From: Treponema sp.
Lineage (GTDB): Bacteria > Spirochaetota > Spirochaetia > Treponematales > Treponemataceae
Assembly (NCBI GenBank): GCA_003447785.1
Contig: DLYJ01000135.1
Location: forward strand, 1 to 12,347
Length of the DNA stretch: 12,347 nt
Reading direction: 5' to 3'
Numbering within the stretch: the first letter of the stretch is position 1; every line of letters starts with the position of its first letter. The notes below the pieces were generated by a model. It searched no databases, was not told where the DNA came from, and saw nothing but the letters and a program-made list of their open reading frames with translations. A program made the translations under genes and the position numbers. Below, one piece after another: positions 1 through 7,403 of the stretch.

Positions 1-289
1 CAAAAGGTTTTTGAATTCCGTCATGGGGGAATTCAACAAGGTATGCGTGGAGAGAAAAATCATCTCCGTTATGTTTAAAAGCGGCGCATGCAATCTGTTT
101 TCCGACTTTAACCGTTACACCAAATTCTTCGCTCAGTTCGCGGACAATGGACTGTTCGTCCGTTTCGCCCTGTTCAACCTTACCGCCCGGAAACTCCCAG
201 CGGCCGCCCATCTGACCGGTGGGGTTACGGTGTGCAATAAATACCTTTTTATCCTTGAATGCAATACATGCAATTGAGGTCTTGTTCAT
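1..289 (-). CDS. NUDIX hydrolase, MutT-like (3' end beyond window)
   Basis: The visible 96 codons read MNKTSIACIAFKDKKVFIAHR and continue into a complete NUDIX box, with GGKVEQGE followed by seven residues and then RELSEEFGV. This matches the GX5EX7REUXEEXGU signature, whose glutamates bind the catalytic Mg2+. The preceding RWEFPGGKVE is typical of MutT-type (d)NTP pyrophosphohydrolases, which remove oxidised nucleotides such as 8-oxo-dGTP, but the substrate cannot be read from sequence. The start ATG at 289 is the first Met before the conserved first beta strand. A GGGAG stretch lies about 12 nt upstream, a rather long spacing. The gene is last in view of a four-gene leftward operon, 33 bp after the membrane-protein gene ending at 323. 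The C-terminal helix and stop codon lie outside the window. The family is secure; the specificity is inferred. Confidence 0.9.
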   Translation of the reverse strand, partial: MNKTSIACIAFKDKKVFIAHRNPTGQMGGRWEFPGGKVEQGETDEQSIVRELSEEFGVTVKVGKQIACAAFKHNGDDFSLHAYLVEFPHDGIQKPF

Positions 290-322
290 TTTTCAATTAT
301 TCTCCCACGTACAAAATGTATT

Positions 323-829
323 TTACAGGAACAAAACTCTTGGAAAAATAAAATGCAGGACACCCGCAAGAATACAGAAAATTCCAAGATATTTGCGTCC
401 ACCCACAAAAATTGAAGTTAAGAATGCAGGAAGATTAAAGCTGACATCTGATTTCTGTGAGTAATATTCAATGAGCAGTGCAAAGGCGCCCGCAATTCCC
501 GCAACTGCCGGAATCAGGTCACCGATAAGTGGCATATCCCCCTGAACCGTAGAAAGGAGCTTCATCAGGCCCACAAGGGCTGACAGAATTGCGATTACCA
601 GGCGGAATGTTGAATCGTCAAAAAAGAGAGGATTTGCAAAAATACTTTTTGCTGATTTTGGAGCATCTTCTGAGGCCTCTTCTGCGCTTTCGTCAGATTC
701 ATCAGTTGAATCATCATCGTCTGCAACTGAAACGGCTGTTGATTTTTCTGCCATAAAATTTGTGGCATACACTAAAATAAGACCGGTTATTAGATTCAAT
801 AAAATCGAAAGAAAATAAAACTGCAGCAT
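323..829 (-). CDS. four-helix membrane protein with acidic linker, unknown function
   Basis: I do not recognise a family. The 168-residue product has a first hydrophobic helix at about residues 3-22. A strongly acidic, Ser/Asp/Glu-rich linker follows at about 37-56 (beginning DDDDSTDESDE). Three more predicted membrane helices lie at about 75-92, 102-122 and 146-164. The ATG at 829 is chosen because a near-perfect AAGGAGG sits 8-9 nt upstream. A GTG at 854-856 would extend the reading by nine codons, but it has no such site and would place the Shine-Dalgarno sequence inside the gene. The gene starts 27 bp after the stop of the single-pass membrane protein gene and 33 bp before the NUDIX gene, so co-transcription is likely. 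An inner-membrane location is inferred from the helices. Confidence 0.8.
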   Translation of the reverse strand: MLQFYFLSILLNLITGLILVYATNFMAEKSTAVSVADDDDSTDESDESAEEASEDAPKSAKSIFANPLFFDDSTFRLVIAILSALVGLMKLLSTVQGDMPLIGDLIPAVAGIAGAFALLIEYYSQKSDVSFNLPAFLTSIFVGGRKYLGIFCILAGVLHFIFPRVLFL

Positions 830-856
830 TTTTAACTCCGCCTCCTTATAAAACAC

Positions 857-1423
857 CTAACGCTTTTCGACAGTGCATAAAAGGTTCTGGTCTGATTGTC
901 TGAAAGAAACATCAGCACTTATATAAAATATATCATAATCATGGAAAGTTGTCCTTAAAAAAGTTTCTTTTTCTTCATAATTGAGCGTAAAGCTCTGTTT
1001 TTCCACAGCCATTTTATTGGCATCAAGAAACTGAAATTCAACAGTGATTACGCTGTCAGGAGTTTTTTCAAACTTTTTTTCCGGATTTTCAAAGCAGAGG
1101 CTTACATAAACATTTTCTTCAAAGGAAAAGGCAGAAAGACTGAGGGGCACATGTTCAATAAATGCCCTGTCAGGCTTGTTGAATATACCGTTGATAAAGA
1201 TTACCGCAACAACGATGATAAGGGTAAAAAACATAAAACGGTTGCCTCTGGTTGCAACAAGGGCCTTAAAAAGTCCCGGACGAAATGCCTTAAAATCGCC
1301 GGCATAATAATCCTGAACAATTTTTGGCGCCTTTTTAATGCGTTCTTCCCTGTTGTAGTGAAAAACCATTTCTTCTTCTGAGGATTTTGTTTCTACTGCA
1401 TCAGGTATCGGGTTATATTCCAT
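857..1423 (-). CDS. single-pass membrane protein with extracytoplasmic domain, unknown function
   Basis: The 188-residue product matches no family I know. Residues 1-61 are charged and probably cytoplasmic, with basic stretches such as REERIKKAPK. One clear membrane helix spans about 62-81 (RFMFFTLIIVVAVIFINGIF). The remaining 107 residues alternate hydrophobic and polar residues like a beta-sandwich and are probably outside the inner membrane; no enzyme motif is visible. The start ATG at 1423 lies 16 bp after the lipoprotein stop codon, with only a weak GCGGA as ribosome binding site, so translation may depend partly on coupling with the gene before it. As second gene of the leftward operon, it may partner the lipoprotein or the four-helix protein; that is inference from position only. 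Confidence 0.8.
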   Translation of the reverse strand: MEYNPIPDAVETKSSEEEMVFHYNREERIKKAPKIVQDYYAGDFKAFRPGLFKALVATRGNRFMFFTLIIVVAVIFINGIFNKPDRAFIEHVPLSLSAFSFEENVYVSLCFENPEKKFEKTPDSVITVEFQFLDANKMAVEKQSFTLNYEEKETFLRTTFHDYDIFYISADVSFRQSDQNLLCTVEKR

Positions 1424-1439
1424 TTTTTATTCCGCTAAA

Positions 1440-2669
1440 CTAATTGATGATTCCGCTTACAAGAGAATCAGTGCGCCACCATGCAACTTCCGCATTGTGT
1501 GACTTGACAAAAAGTCCGCTGATAATTCCGTTGCCGCTTAAGCCCAGGGAATAATAAAGAATTTCTTCGTGGTTTACGTCAAGAACGCGCTTTAAGATTT
1601 TCTGTCCGTTGGGCTGAACCATCTGAATCAAAAATCCCTTGTCCACAGGCACGCTGAAGAAGAACCAGCCGCTGTCGGTTACTCCCAGAAAGTCAAAGGG
1701 AACCTTGTAAAGTTCCTTGCTGAGGTTTTCGCTGACAATGTCTTCGTGGCTTGGAATTTCAAGCCCGTCGTCATATCTTCCTGAATCCACATCCAGCGGA
1801 TAGAGAATTGTTTTTTCGTAATCAATGCCTGACTGTACCTTTGTTGCAGGGTCAAGATAAGCCTTAAAGTAATCCACCTGAATGTAGAGTCTGCAGCTTA
1901 TATTGTCAGGAACTACGTTTCCGATGGAAACATAGGAGGCAATTTCTGCCCCGTCACTGTCCCTGAGTTTTGGAACGGTTTCTTCCGTGATTGGAATCGT
2001 GTAAAGCAGAAAGCCCTTCTGGTTGAACCAGTAAACAATGGGCCCGTTATTTGTTTCTGAAACTACAATCAATTCAGAGTTTTTTGAAACATAAATTTTT
2101 TTGATGAATGGAAAGGGAGTTCCGCCGGGGCCCTGCTGGCCGAGATAGTCAATCAGGGTACCGTCGCTGTTAAAACGCAGGACAATGTAATTCAACAGGA
2201 GGCGTTTGTTTGCGTCAACTTCCTGGCGCTCTGCAGGCAGTGTGTCTACGGCGTAAAGACATTTCTTTGCGTCTACTGCAACAGGTCCGAGGGAGTTAAA
2301 GGGATATGCGATCGCTTTTTTGGTTGAATTAACGTTTTCTGTGGTGGCAAAATACGGAGCCCTGGTAACTTCTTCGTTGTAATAAAGGCTTAAAAGGTCA
2401 CCGTAGGAATTTAATTCCATGATTTTTTTGGACTCACCGTTTGCAATATAAAAAAATCCGTCCAGCATTGTCATGTAGGTGTTGATTGCACCCTGACCGC
2501 TCAGGTTGAATAAATTGAGTTCGTCCTCAAAACTTCCGTAGTTGAGCGTAAAGAGCTGGTTTTCGCGGATAGAAGCAACGGCACCTCCACGATGGCAGCC
2601 TGCAAGGGCAGATAATGCAATTCCAGCCCAGAGAATAAATTGAATACGGCGTAACTTTTTACTGAACAT
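1440..2669 (-). CDS. lipoprotein, possible beta-propeller, unknown function
   Basis: The 409-residue precursor has a classic lipoprotein signal. A basic n-region (KKLRR) and a hydrophobic stretch precede the lipobox LAGC with the acylated Cys at residue 25, so signal peptidase II processing and membrane anchoring are expected. The mature part of about 385 residues holds repeated short blocks resembling NHL or beta-propeller strands (for example GFFYIANGESKKIMELNSYG, CLYAVD...YIVLRFNSDGTLIDYLG and ELIVVSETNN...VYWFNQKGFLLY). I infer a propeller fold but cannot name the family. It is first in the leftward operon and divergent from secA. The ATG at 2669 has no Shine-Dalgarno sequence, and a sigma70-like promoter is placed so that transcription would begin at the ATG itself (see the promoter entry). 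The ORF and lipoprotein status are firm; fold and role are not. Confidence 0.88.
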   Translation of the reverse strand: MFSKKLRRIQFILWAGIALSALAGCHRGGAVASIRENQLFTLNYGSFEDELNLFNLSGQGAINTYMTMLDGFFYIANGESKKIMELNSYGDLLSLYYNEEVTRAPYFATTENVNSTKKAIAYPFNSLGPVAVDAKKCLYAVDTLPAERQEVDANKRLLLNYIVLRFNSDGTLIDYLGQQGPGGTPFPFIKKIYVSKNSELIVVSETNNGPIVYWFNQKGFLLYTIPITEETVPKLRDSDGAEIASYVSIGNVVPDNISCRLYIQVDYFKAYLDPATKVQSGIDYEKTILYPLDVDSGRYDDGLEIPSHEDIVSENLSKELYKVPFDFLGVTDSGWFFFSVPVDKGFLIQMVQPNGQKILKRVLDVNHEEILYYSLGLSGNGIISGLFVKSHNAEVAWWRTDSLVSGIIN

Positions 2670-2675
2670 AATTTT

Positions 2676-2704
2676 AGAATATTGAATAAAGAAATAATCG
2701 TCAA
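2676..2704 (-). promoter_or_regulatory. sigma70-like promoter of the lipoprotein operon, leaderless arrangement
   Basis: Reading the minus strand, TTGACG (2704-2699, 5 of 6 consensus) is followed after exactly 17 nt by TATTCT (2681-2676, 4 of 6). With the last -10 base at -7, +1 falls on 2669, the A of the start codon. No Shine-Dalgarno sequence lies between the -10 and the ATG (only AAAATT). This is a prediction from sequence; the start site has not been measured. Confidence 0.6.
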
Positions 2705-2769
2705 CCGAATTGAAAACACAGTAAAGATAAGTACTTCTTATAACACCCCTTTTCCTAACAAGATTTTTT

Positions 2770-2783
2770 TATTATATTATAAG
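2770..2783 (+). promoter_or_regulatory. possible -10 region of secA
   Basis: An AT-rich run holds overlapping -10-like hexamers: TATTAT (2770-2775), TATATT (2773-2778), TATTAT (2775-2780) and TATAAG (2778-2783). It stops four bases before the secA ATG. There is no Shine-Dalgarno sequence upstream of that ATG. The -35 positions are weak (TTCCTA at 2752-2757 for the third hexamer). TATAAC at 2739-2744 is an alternative -10 that would give a leader of about 37 nt, also without a Shine-Dalgarno site. The choice is uncertain. Confidence 0.3.
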
Positions 2784-2787
2784 TATT

Positions 2788-5571
2788 ATGTTAGACAAAA
2801 TTTTTACTGCGATTTTCGGTTCGCAAAATGACCGTGATGTAAAAAAACTTAAGCCTATTGTAGCTGCTGTTAACGCAAAGGAAGAATGGGCCAAATCCCT
2901 TTCTGCCGAAGATTTTCCAAAACAGACTGAAATTTTTAAAGAAAGAATAAAAAACGGCGAAAGCCTTGATGATATTCTCCCGGAAGCATTTGCCCTCTGC
3001 CGTGAAGCCGCTTTCCGCGTTCGGGGTGAACGCGCCTACGACGTTCAGATTATGGGTTCAATCGTACTTCACTCGGGACGCATCACCGAAATGAAGACCG
3101 GTGAAGGTAAAACCCTTGTTGCCGTAGCACCTTCCTACCTCAACTCCCTCACAGGAAAAGGCGTTCATGTTGTAACCGTCAACGATTACCTTGCTGAACG
3201 CGATGCCAACACAATGCGCCCGGTATTTGCCTACCTGGGCTGCTCGGTTGGTGCAATTCTTTCAAACATGGATAACGATGCCCGCCGCCAGGCTTACGCA
3301 TGCGACATCACATACGGTACAAACAACGAATTTGGTTTTGACTACCTTCGTGACAACATGCAGATTGACCTGAGCCGCAAGGTTCAGCGCGGGTTCAACT
3401 ACTGTATCGTCGACGAAATCGACTCCATTCTTATTGATGAAGCCCGTACACCGCTCATTATTTCTGGTGCAGGCGAAGACGATACCTACAAATATTATGA
3501 AGTAGACAAATACGTGGGCGAACTTACGGAAGTTCCAAAAGATCCAGCCACAGACGACTACCCCGACGAAGTCAACATGACTCCGGAAGAGCGCGCCGCA
3601 ATGGAAGGCGACTATAAAATCGATGAAAAATCAAAACGTGTTTCATTTACCGACAAGGGTATGGACCACATTGATAAAATTCTCCACAAACACAATCTCA
3701 TCGCTCCTGATACAAAACTCCAGGATGAACAGAACTTTGAATTCCTGCACTACTTTACTCAGGCAGTCCGGGCTCACCTTCTTTACGAAAATGACGTTGA
3801 CTACGTAGTAAAAGACGGTCAGGTTCAGATTGTTGACGAATTTACAGGCCGTATTCTTGAAGGCCGCCGCTATTCTGACGGATTGCACCAGGCAATCGAA
3901 GCAAAAGAGCACGTTCACATCGCACAGCGAAACCGTACAATGGCAACAGTTACATTCCAGAACTTCTTCCGTATGTACAAAAAACTTTCCGGTATGACAG
4001 GTACTGCCCAGACAGAAGCAGTTGAATTTGCAAAGATTTACAAGCTGGACGTAGTTGCAATTCCAACAAACCTTCCTGTTGCACGTATCGACGAAAACGA
4101 CGAAGTTTACCTCAACGAAGAAGACAAATGGAATGCTATCGTTAAGGAAATAGAAGCAGCCCACGCAAAAGGACAGCCAATCCTCGTAGGTACAGTTTCC
4201 GTAGAAAAGTCTGAACACCTTTCTGCACTTCTGACATGCCACGGAATCCGCCACGAAGTATTGAACGCAAAGAACCATGCTAGGGAAGCCCTGATTATTG
4301 CAGAAGCCGGTGCAAAGGGCTCGGTAACAGTTGCAACAAACATGGCAGGTCGTGGTACCGATATCAAGCTGGGAGGAAGTTACGAAAGCCGCGCAATTAA
4401 ACGCGCAGGAACAAACGCAACTCCGGAACAGCTCAAGGAAGCCATGCAGATTGAAAAGGAAAAATGGCTCAAGGATTACGAAGAAGTTAAGGCACTGGGC
4501 GGTTTGTATGTAATCGGTTCAGAACGCCACGAATCACGCCGTATCGACAACCAGCTGCGCGGACGCTCAGGACGTCAGGGTGACCCGGGACGCTCTAAAT
4601 TCTTTATCTCAATGGACGACGACCTCATGAGGCTTTTCGGCGGAGAAAAGATGAAGAACATCATGAAGCGCATCGGTATGACAGACGGTGAACCGATCTT
4701 CCATCCGTGGCTCAACAAGGGTATTGAAAACGCCCAGAAAAAAGTTGAACAGCGCAACTTTGAAATCCGTAAAAACCTTATCGACTATGACGACGTTCTC
4801 AACGAACAGCGCGAATACATCTATGAACAGCGTGACGGCATTCTCGCAGACGACAATCTTTCAGAACGCATCATGAATACGGCAAAAGACTACCTGGACG
4901 AGTGGTTTGATGAATACACACACAACCGCAAGACAGGTCTCGGACAGCTTCTGGATAATATCCGCGAAAACTTCGGAATCCAGCTTCCTGCAGAGGAAGT
5001 TACAAAAGAAAAGGTAATTGCCCTTCTCCAGAATGATTTGACAGAAAAGGAAACTCTTGTCGGACACGAACAGTTCAATATGTTCATACGCTATCAGTAT
5101 ATCCAGCAGATTGACCGTAAATGGCTGGACCAGCTGGAATATCTGGACGGCCTGCGCGAAGCAGTTCACCTCAGAACATACAGTTCAAAGAACCCGCTCA
5201 CTGAATACAAGATTGACGGCTTTAACATGTTTGATGAACTTATCGAAGGAATCCGCCTGACAATTGCAGGACGTGTATTCAAGGTACGTGTACGCATCAA
5301 CGGACAGCCTCAGCCTGTTCAGCGCAACATCCAGATGAACGCACAACATCAGGAAGCACAGAGCATGAGTCAGGCAGCCGGAGCAGCAGCTCAGCAGCAG
5401 GCAAGTTCAAACTTTAACAGCTATTCAAGCAGACAGGCCGCAGGAAGAGTAATGGCAGGTGCCCGCCAGGGAGACAACATTACTGTACGCCGTACTATGC
5501 CAAAGGTAGGCCGTAACGATCCTTGTCCATGCGGAAGCGGTAAAAAATATAAGCAGTGCCACGGGCGTTAG
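2788..5571 (+). CDS. secA: preprotein translocase ATPase SecA
   Basis: SecA is the motor ATPase that drives unfolded secretory proteins through SecYEG. The 927-residue product has all the landmarks in order. Walker A is MKTGEGKT (102-109), the DEAD-like Walker B is [12 protein letters not shown] (208-219), and the preprotein-binding region follows. The second ATPase lobe carries [13 protein letters not shown] and [16 protein letters not shown]. The C-terminal zinc-binding SecB/ribosome domain is present, with C913, C915 and C924-H925 in [14 protein letters not shown] Gln/Ala/Ser-rich flexible linker of roughly 50 residues precedes the zinc tail. Length is normal for the family. The ATG at 2788 begins MLDKIF, a typical SecA N-terminus; no Shine-Dalgarno site is visible. 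It is divergent from the lipoprotein operon and convergent with lepB. Identification is essentially certain. Confidence 0.99.
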   Translation: MLDKIFTAIFGSQNDRDVKKLKPIVAAVNAKEEWAKSLSAEDFPKQTEIFKERIKNGESLDDILPEAFALCREAAFRVRGERAYDVQIMGSIVLHSGRITEMKTGEGKTLVAVAPSYLNSLTGKGVHVVTVNDYLAERDANTMRPVFAYLGCSVGAILSNMDNDARRQAYACDITYGTNNEFGFDYLRDNMQIDLSRKVQRGFNYCIVDEIDSILIDEARTPLIISGAGEDDTYKYYEVDKYVGELTEVPKDPATDDYPDEVNMTPEERAAMEGDYKIDEKSKRVSFTDKGMDHIDKILHKHNLIAPDTKLQDEQNFEFLHYFTQAVRAHLLYENDVDYVVKDGQVQIVDEFTGRILEGRRYSDGLHQAIEAKEHVHIAQRNRTMATVTFQNFFRMYKKLSGMTGTAQTEAVEFAKIYKLDVVAIPTNLPVARIDENDEVYLNEEDKWNAIVKEIEAAHAKGQPILVGTVSVEKSEHLSALLTCHGIRHEVLNAKNHAREALIIAEAGAKGSVTVATNMAGRGTDIKLGGSYESRAIKRAGTNATPEQLKEAMQIEKEKWLKDYEEVKALGGLYVIGSERHESRRIDNQLRGRSGRQGDPGRSKFFISMDDDLMRLFGGEKMKNIMKRIGMTDGEPIFHPWLNKGIENAQKKVEQRNFEIRKNLIDYDDVLNEQREYIYEQRDGILADDNLSERIMNTAKDYLDEWFDEYTHNRKTGLGQLLDNIRENFGIQLPAEEVTKEKVIALLQNDLTEKETLVGHEQFNMFIRYQYIQQIDRKWLDQLEYLDGLREAVHLRTYSSKNPLTEYKIDGFNMFDELIEGIRLTIAGRVFKVRVRINGQPQPVQRNIQMNAQHQEAQSMSQAAGAAAQQQASSNFNSYSSRQAAGRVMAGARQGDNITVRRTMPKVGRNDPCPCGSGKKYKQCHGR

Positions 5572-5592
5572 CGCGACCAGCGCCCTTATTTT
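5563..5592 (+). terminator. probable rho-independent terminator of secA
   Basis: GGGCGTT (5563-5569) can pair with AGCGCCC (5579-5585), including one G-U pair, around a 9-nt loop. The stem is followed directly by TTATTTT (5586-5592). The 5' arm contains the last secA codons and runs into its TAG stop; the T-run lies in the last codons of lepB on the other strand. The opposite strand has no T-run after the stem, so termination is predicted only for secA. The interrupted T-run lowers confidence. Confidence 0.5.
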
Positions 5593-7358
5593 CTCATTCC
5601 CGTATGGCCCGGAACGCCGCGGCGGTTAACAGGCCAGAAGCGGTAGCTTGTAGTTCCAAGCATGCGCCTCATGGGAACATACTGCGGTTCAAGATTTGAA
5701 TAATATGTAACCGAATACTTATCGTACTTTGTCAGTTCGGTGAGTTTCGGCGTGTATGAGTGTCTCATGTCAAGTGAATTGAATCTGTTGTCCCCCATCA
5801 TAAAATAACATCCGGCAGGAATATACTGAGGCTTTCCGTCTTCTGTATCTGCCGGGAAGGCTCCAAAACTTCGTCTGTCGATAAGGAAAACATAATCATT
5901 CAATTTCTGAGCTTCCTTCATGTACTCAAGGAGCTGAGCGTCGGTTGAATATACATTTTCAAAAGTGCCGTTAACGATCAGTTCTGCGTCGCGCACGATA
6001 ATCTGGGCGATTTTCTGCTTGATCATCAGGTTCAGCTTATAATTTGCTTCTTCGTAGAGATTTCCGTTAAAGTCAGTTTTGATTGAAGAAGCCCAGTCAA
6101 GTGCAAATGCACGGAACCATTGTGCACCTTCAGTTGAATTCAACAGTCTGGTAGCGCAGTTATAATGTTTTGAGAAAATCGAATATTCAAACATTCCTTC
6201 TTTGTTAAAGAACTTTTCAAGGCCGCCGCTGTCCGGGTGACGGCCATAAATTCGCCAGGCCCTGTCAAAACGCTCAGCAAGACCTGTCAGCCGGGAGCGG
6301 ACAAGCTGAACATCCAGTTCACGGCGTTCCTGTTCACATTCAAGCATCTGTTCATAGTCTGCCTGAGAAAGGGGATAATCCTGAATCTGATTGTTCCTTC
6401 GCAATTCGGCACGAACTTCATTTAAGTTCCAGCAGGCCCAGCGCGAATCATCTTCCACAACGCTCCATTCATCGCTCTTTGAGGTGCGGTGATATAAAAT
6501 GCCGTCCTGCATCATTAACTGCTCGCCTGGCACGCCTGTGACGCGTTTAACGAGGGGATCAGCCTTAGGGTTACCGTCCTCGTCAACATTGATGTTTACC
6601 CGTGTAAGGGTGAGCATATAAATAATCTGGCTCATAAAGGTGCGGACTTCACTTTTTCTGTCGTCGCTGTAATGAGGATTACGGAAAACTACGATGTCTC
6701 CCCTCTTGTAGCGCTTAAGATACGGAAGTCCCACATCACTCAGCGGGAATTTAGGTCCGCTTAAAGTCTTGAATACAACAACCCGGTCCTTAATTAAAAA
6801 TTCCGGAACCATTGATTCTGACGGAATTTCGTAAAGCTGAACGAGGAATATATTCAGGAGGAGTACCATAAAAACCGCCTGAACGAGGGCATCAACCCAG
6901 CTCAGGGTTTCAAGAAGGCCTCGTCTTGCTCCCTTGTATGAAGAAAGGGAATGAGATTCAAGATATTTGTGCCATGACGGGTCGATTGAACCGATCCGCT
7001 TGATATTCAGATAATGAAGAATCAGGAGGGAAAGTCCTGAACTGACACACCACAGTATTACGGTGATAAAGTCCAGGGCAAAAGGCGCCCCGTTTGCCCC
7101 TGCACGGCGGAGAACAAAACAGATTAACAGAACAAAGGGTTCGTACTGCAAAAGTTCGCGGTAGATGCTGATTGACTTTGCCTGATTTTTGCAGAAAACA
7201 CTGTTGTAGCCAAAGTAATACAAAAGTGCCGAATACAAAAGTCCAAGGACAGGAGCCAGTAGGGAAATATCAAAATGATAATTAATGCACAGTAAAGAAA
7301 AAACTGCAGAAGTAATTGCAAGGGAAAGTGACTGAATCTTTAATTTGTTTTTATTCAT
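5586..7358 (-). CDS. lepB: type I signal peptidase, enlarged
   Basis: This protease removes signal peptides from exported proteins by a Ser/Lys dyad. The conserved boxes are clear: IPSESM with catalytic Ser at about 182, GDIVVFRNP (220-228), LVKRVTGVPGE with catalytic Lys at 271, and MMGDNRFNSLDMR (520-532). At 590 residues it is much longer than E. coli LepB (324). Part of the excess is N-terminal, with several hydrophobic segments (about 10-28, 32-52, 73-84, 92-117 and 155-176) before the catalytic domain. Part is an insertion: Lys271 to GDNR spans about 250 residues against about 127 in E. coli, and it is charged and helix-like (for example EQMLECEQERRELD). The start ATG at 7358 has no Shine-Dalgarno site; a consensus -10 lies 7 nt upstream. 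The stop is 15 bp beyond the convergent secA stop. Function is confident; the role of the extra parts is unknown. Confidence 0.96.
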   Translation of the reverse strand: MNKNKLKIQSLSLAITSAVFSLLCINYHFDISLLAPVLGLLYSALLYYFGYNSVFCKNQAKSISIYRELLQYEPFVLLICFVLRRAGANGAPFALDFITVILWCVSSGLSLLILHYLNIKRIGSIDPSWHKYLESHSLSSYKGARRGLLETLSWVDALVQAVFMVLLLNIFLVQLYEIPSESMVPEFLIKDRVVVFKTLSGPKFPLSDVGLPYLKRYKRGDIVVFRNPHYSDDRKSEVRTFMSQIIYMLTLTRVNINVDEDGNPKADPLVKRVTGVPGEQLMMQDGILYHRTSKSDEWSVVEDDSRWACWNLNEVRAELRRNNQIQDYPLSQADYEQMLECEQERRELDVQLVRSRLTGLAERFDRAWRIYGRHPDSGGLEKFFNKEGMFEYSIFSKHYNCATRLLNSTEGAQWFRAFALDWASSIKTDFNGNLYEEANYKLNLMIKQKIAQIIVRDAELIVNGTFENVYSTDAQLLEYMKEAQKLNDYVFLIDRRSFGAFPADTEDGKPQYIPAGCYFMMGDNRFNSLDMRHSYTPKLTELTKYDKYSVTYYSNLEPQYVPMRRMLGTTSYRFWPVNRRGVPGHTGMRK

Positions 7359-7364
7359 ACGAAG

Positions 7365-7373
7365 ATTATAGCA
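7365..7373 (-). promoter_or_regulatory. extended -10 promoter of lepB, leaderless arrangement
   Basis: On the minus strand, TGC (7373-7371) precedes a perfect TATAAT (7370-7365), forming the extended -10 motif TGNTATAAT. Six bases (CTTCGT) separate it from the ATG, so +1 falls on the A at 7358. The -35 position (TAGTCT, 7393-7388, 17-nt spacer) is poor, as is usual for extended -10 promoters. No ribosome binding site fits in the gap. Confidence 0.65.
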
Positions 7374-7391
7374 AAATCAGGTAAAACAGAC

Positions 7392-7397
7392 TATACT
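7392..7397 (+). promoter_or_regulatory. -10 element of the fumarase gene, leaderless arrangement
   Basis: TATACT (5 of 6 consensus) ends at 7397, so +1 is predicted at 7404, the A of the chosen ATG. The -35 position at a 17-nt spacer (TAGCAA, 7369-7374) is weak and overlaps the lepB -10. The nearest purine-rich CAGG lies over 20 nt from the ATG, too far to act as a Shine-Dalgarno site. Confidence 0.5.
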
Positions 7398-7403
7398 GTG
7401 CTT

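Noticed and set aside
11..464. Two plus-strand open frames at the left edge
   Set aside because: They are antisense to the NUDIX box and the four-helix membrane protein, both much better supported.
854..856. GTG as start of the four-helix membrane protein
   Set aside because: The AAGGAGG site lies downstream of it and is correctly spaced for the ATG at 829.
2710..2744. TTGAAA with TATAAC as secA promoter
   Set aside because: The spacer is 23 nt, outside the usual 16-18 nt range, so the pair is unlikely to act together.
3643..4278. 211-codon open frame antisense to secA
   Set aside because: It lies wholly inside secA, its composition is odd (very rich in Cys, Val and Phe), and it mirrors secA codon use. 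It is a shadow frame.
7398..7400. GTG as start of the fumarase gene
   Set aside because: It directly follows the TATACT hexamer (7392-7397), before any expected +1, and has no ribosome binding site. The ATG at 7404 fits the promoter geometry.
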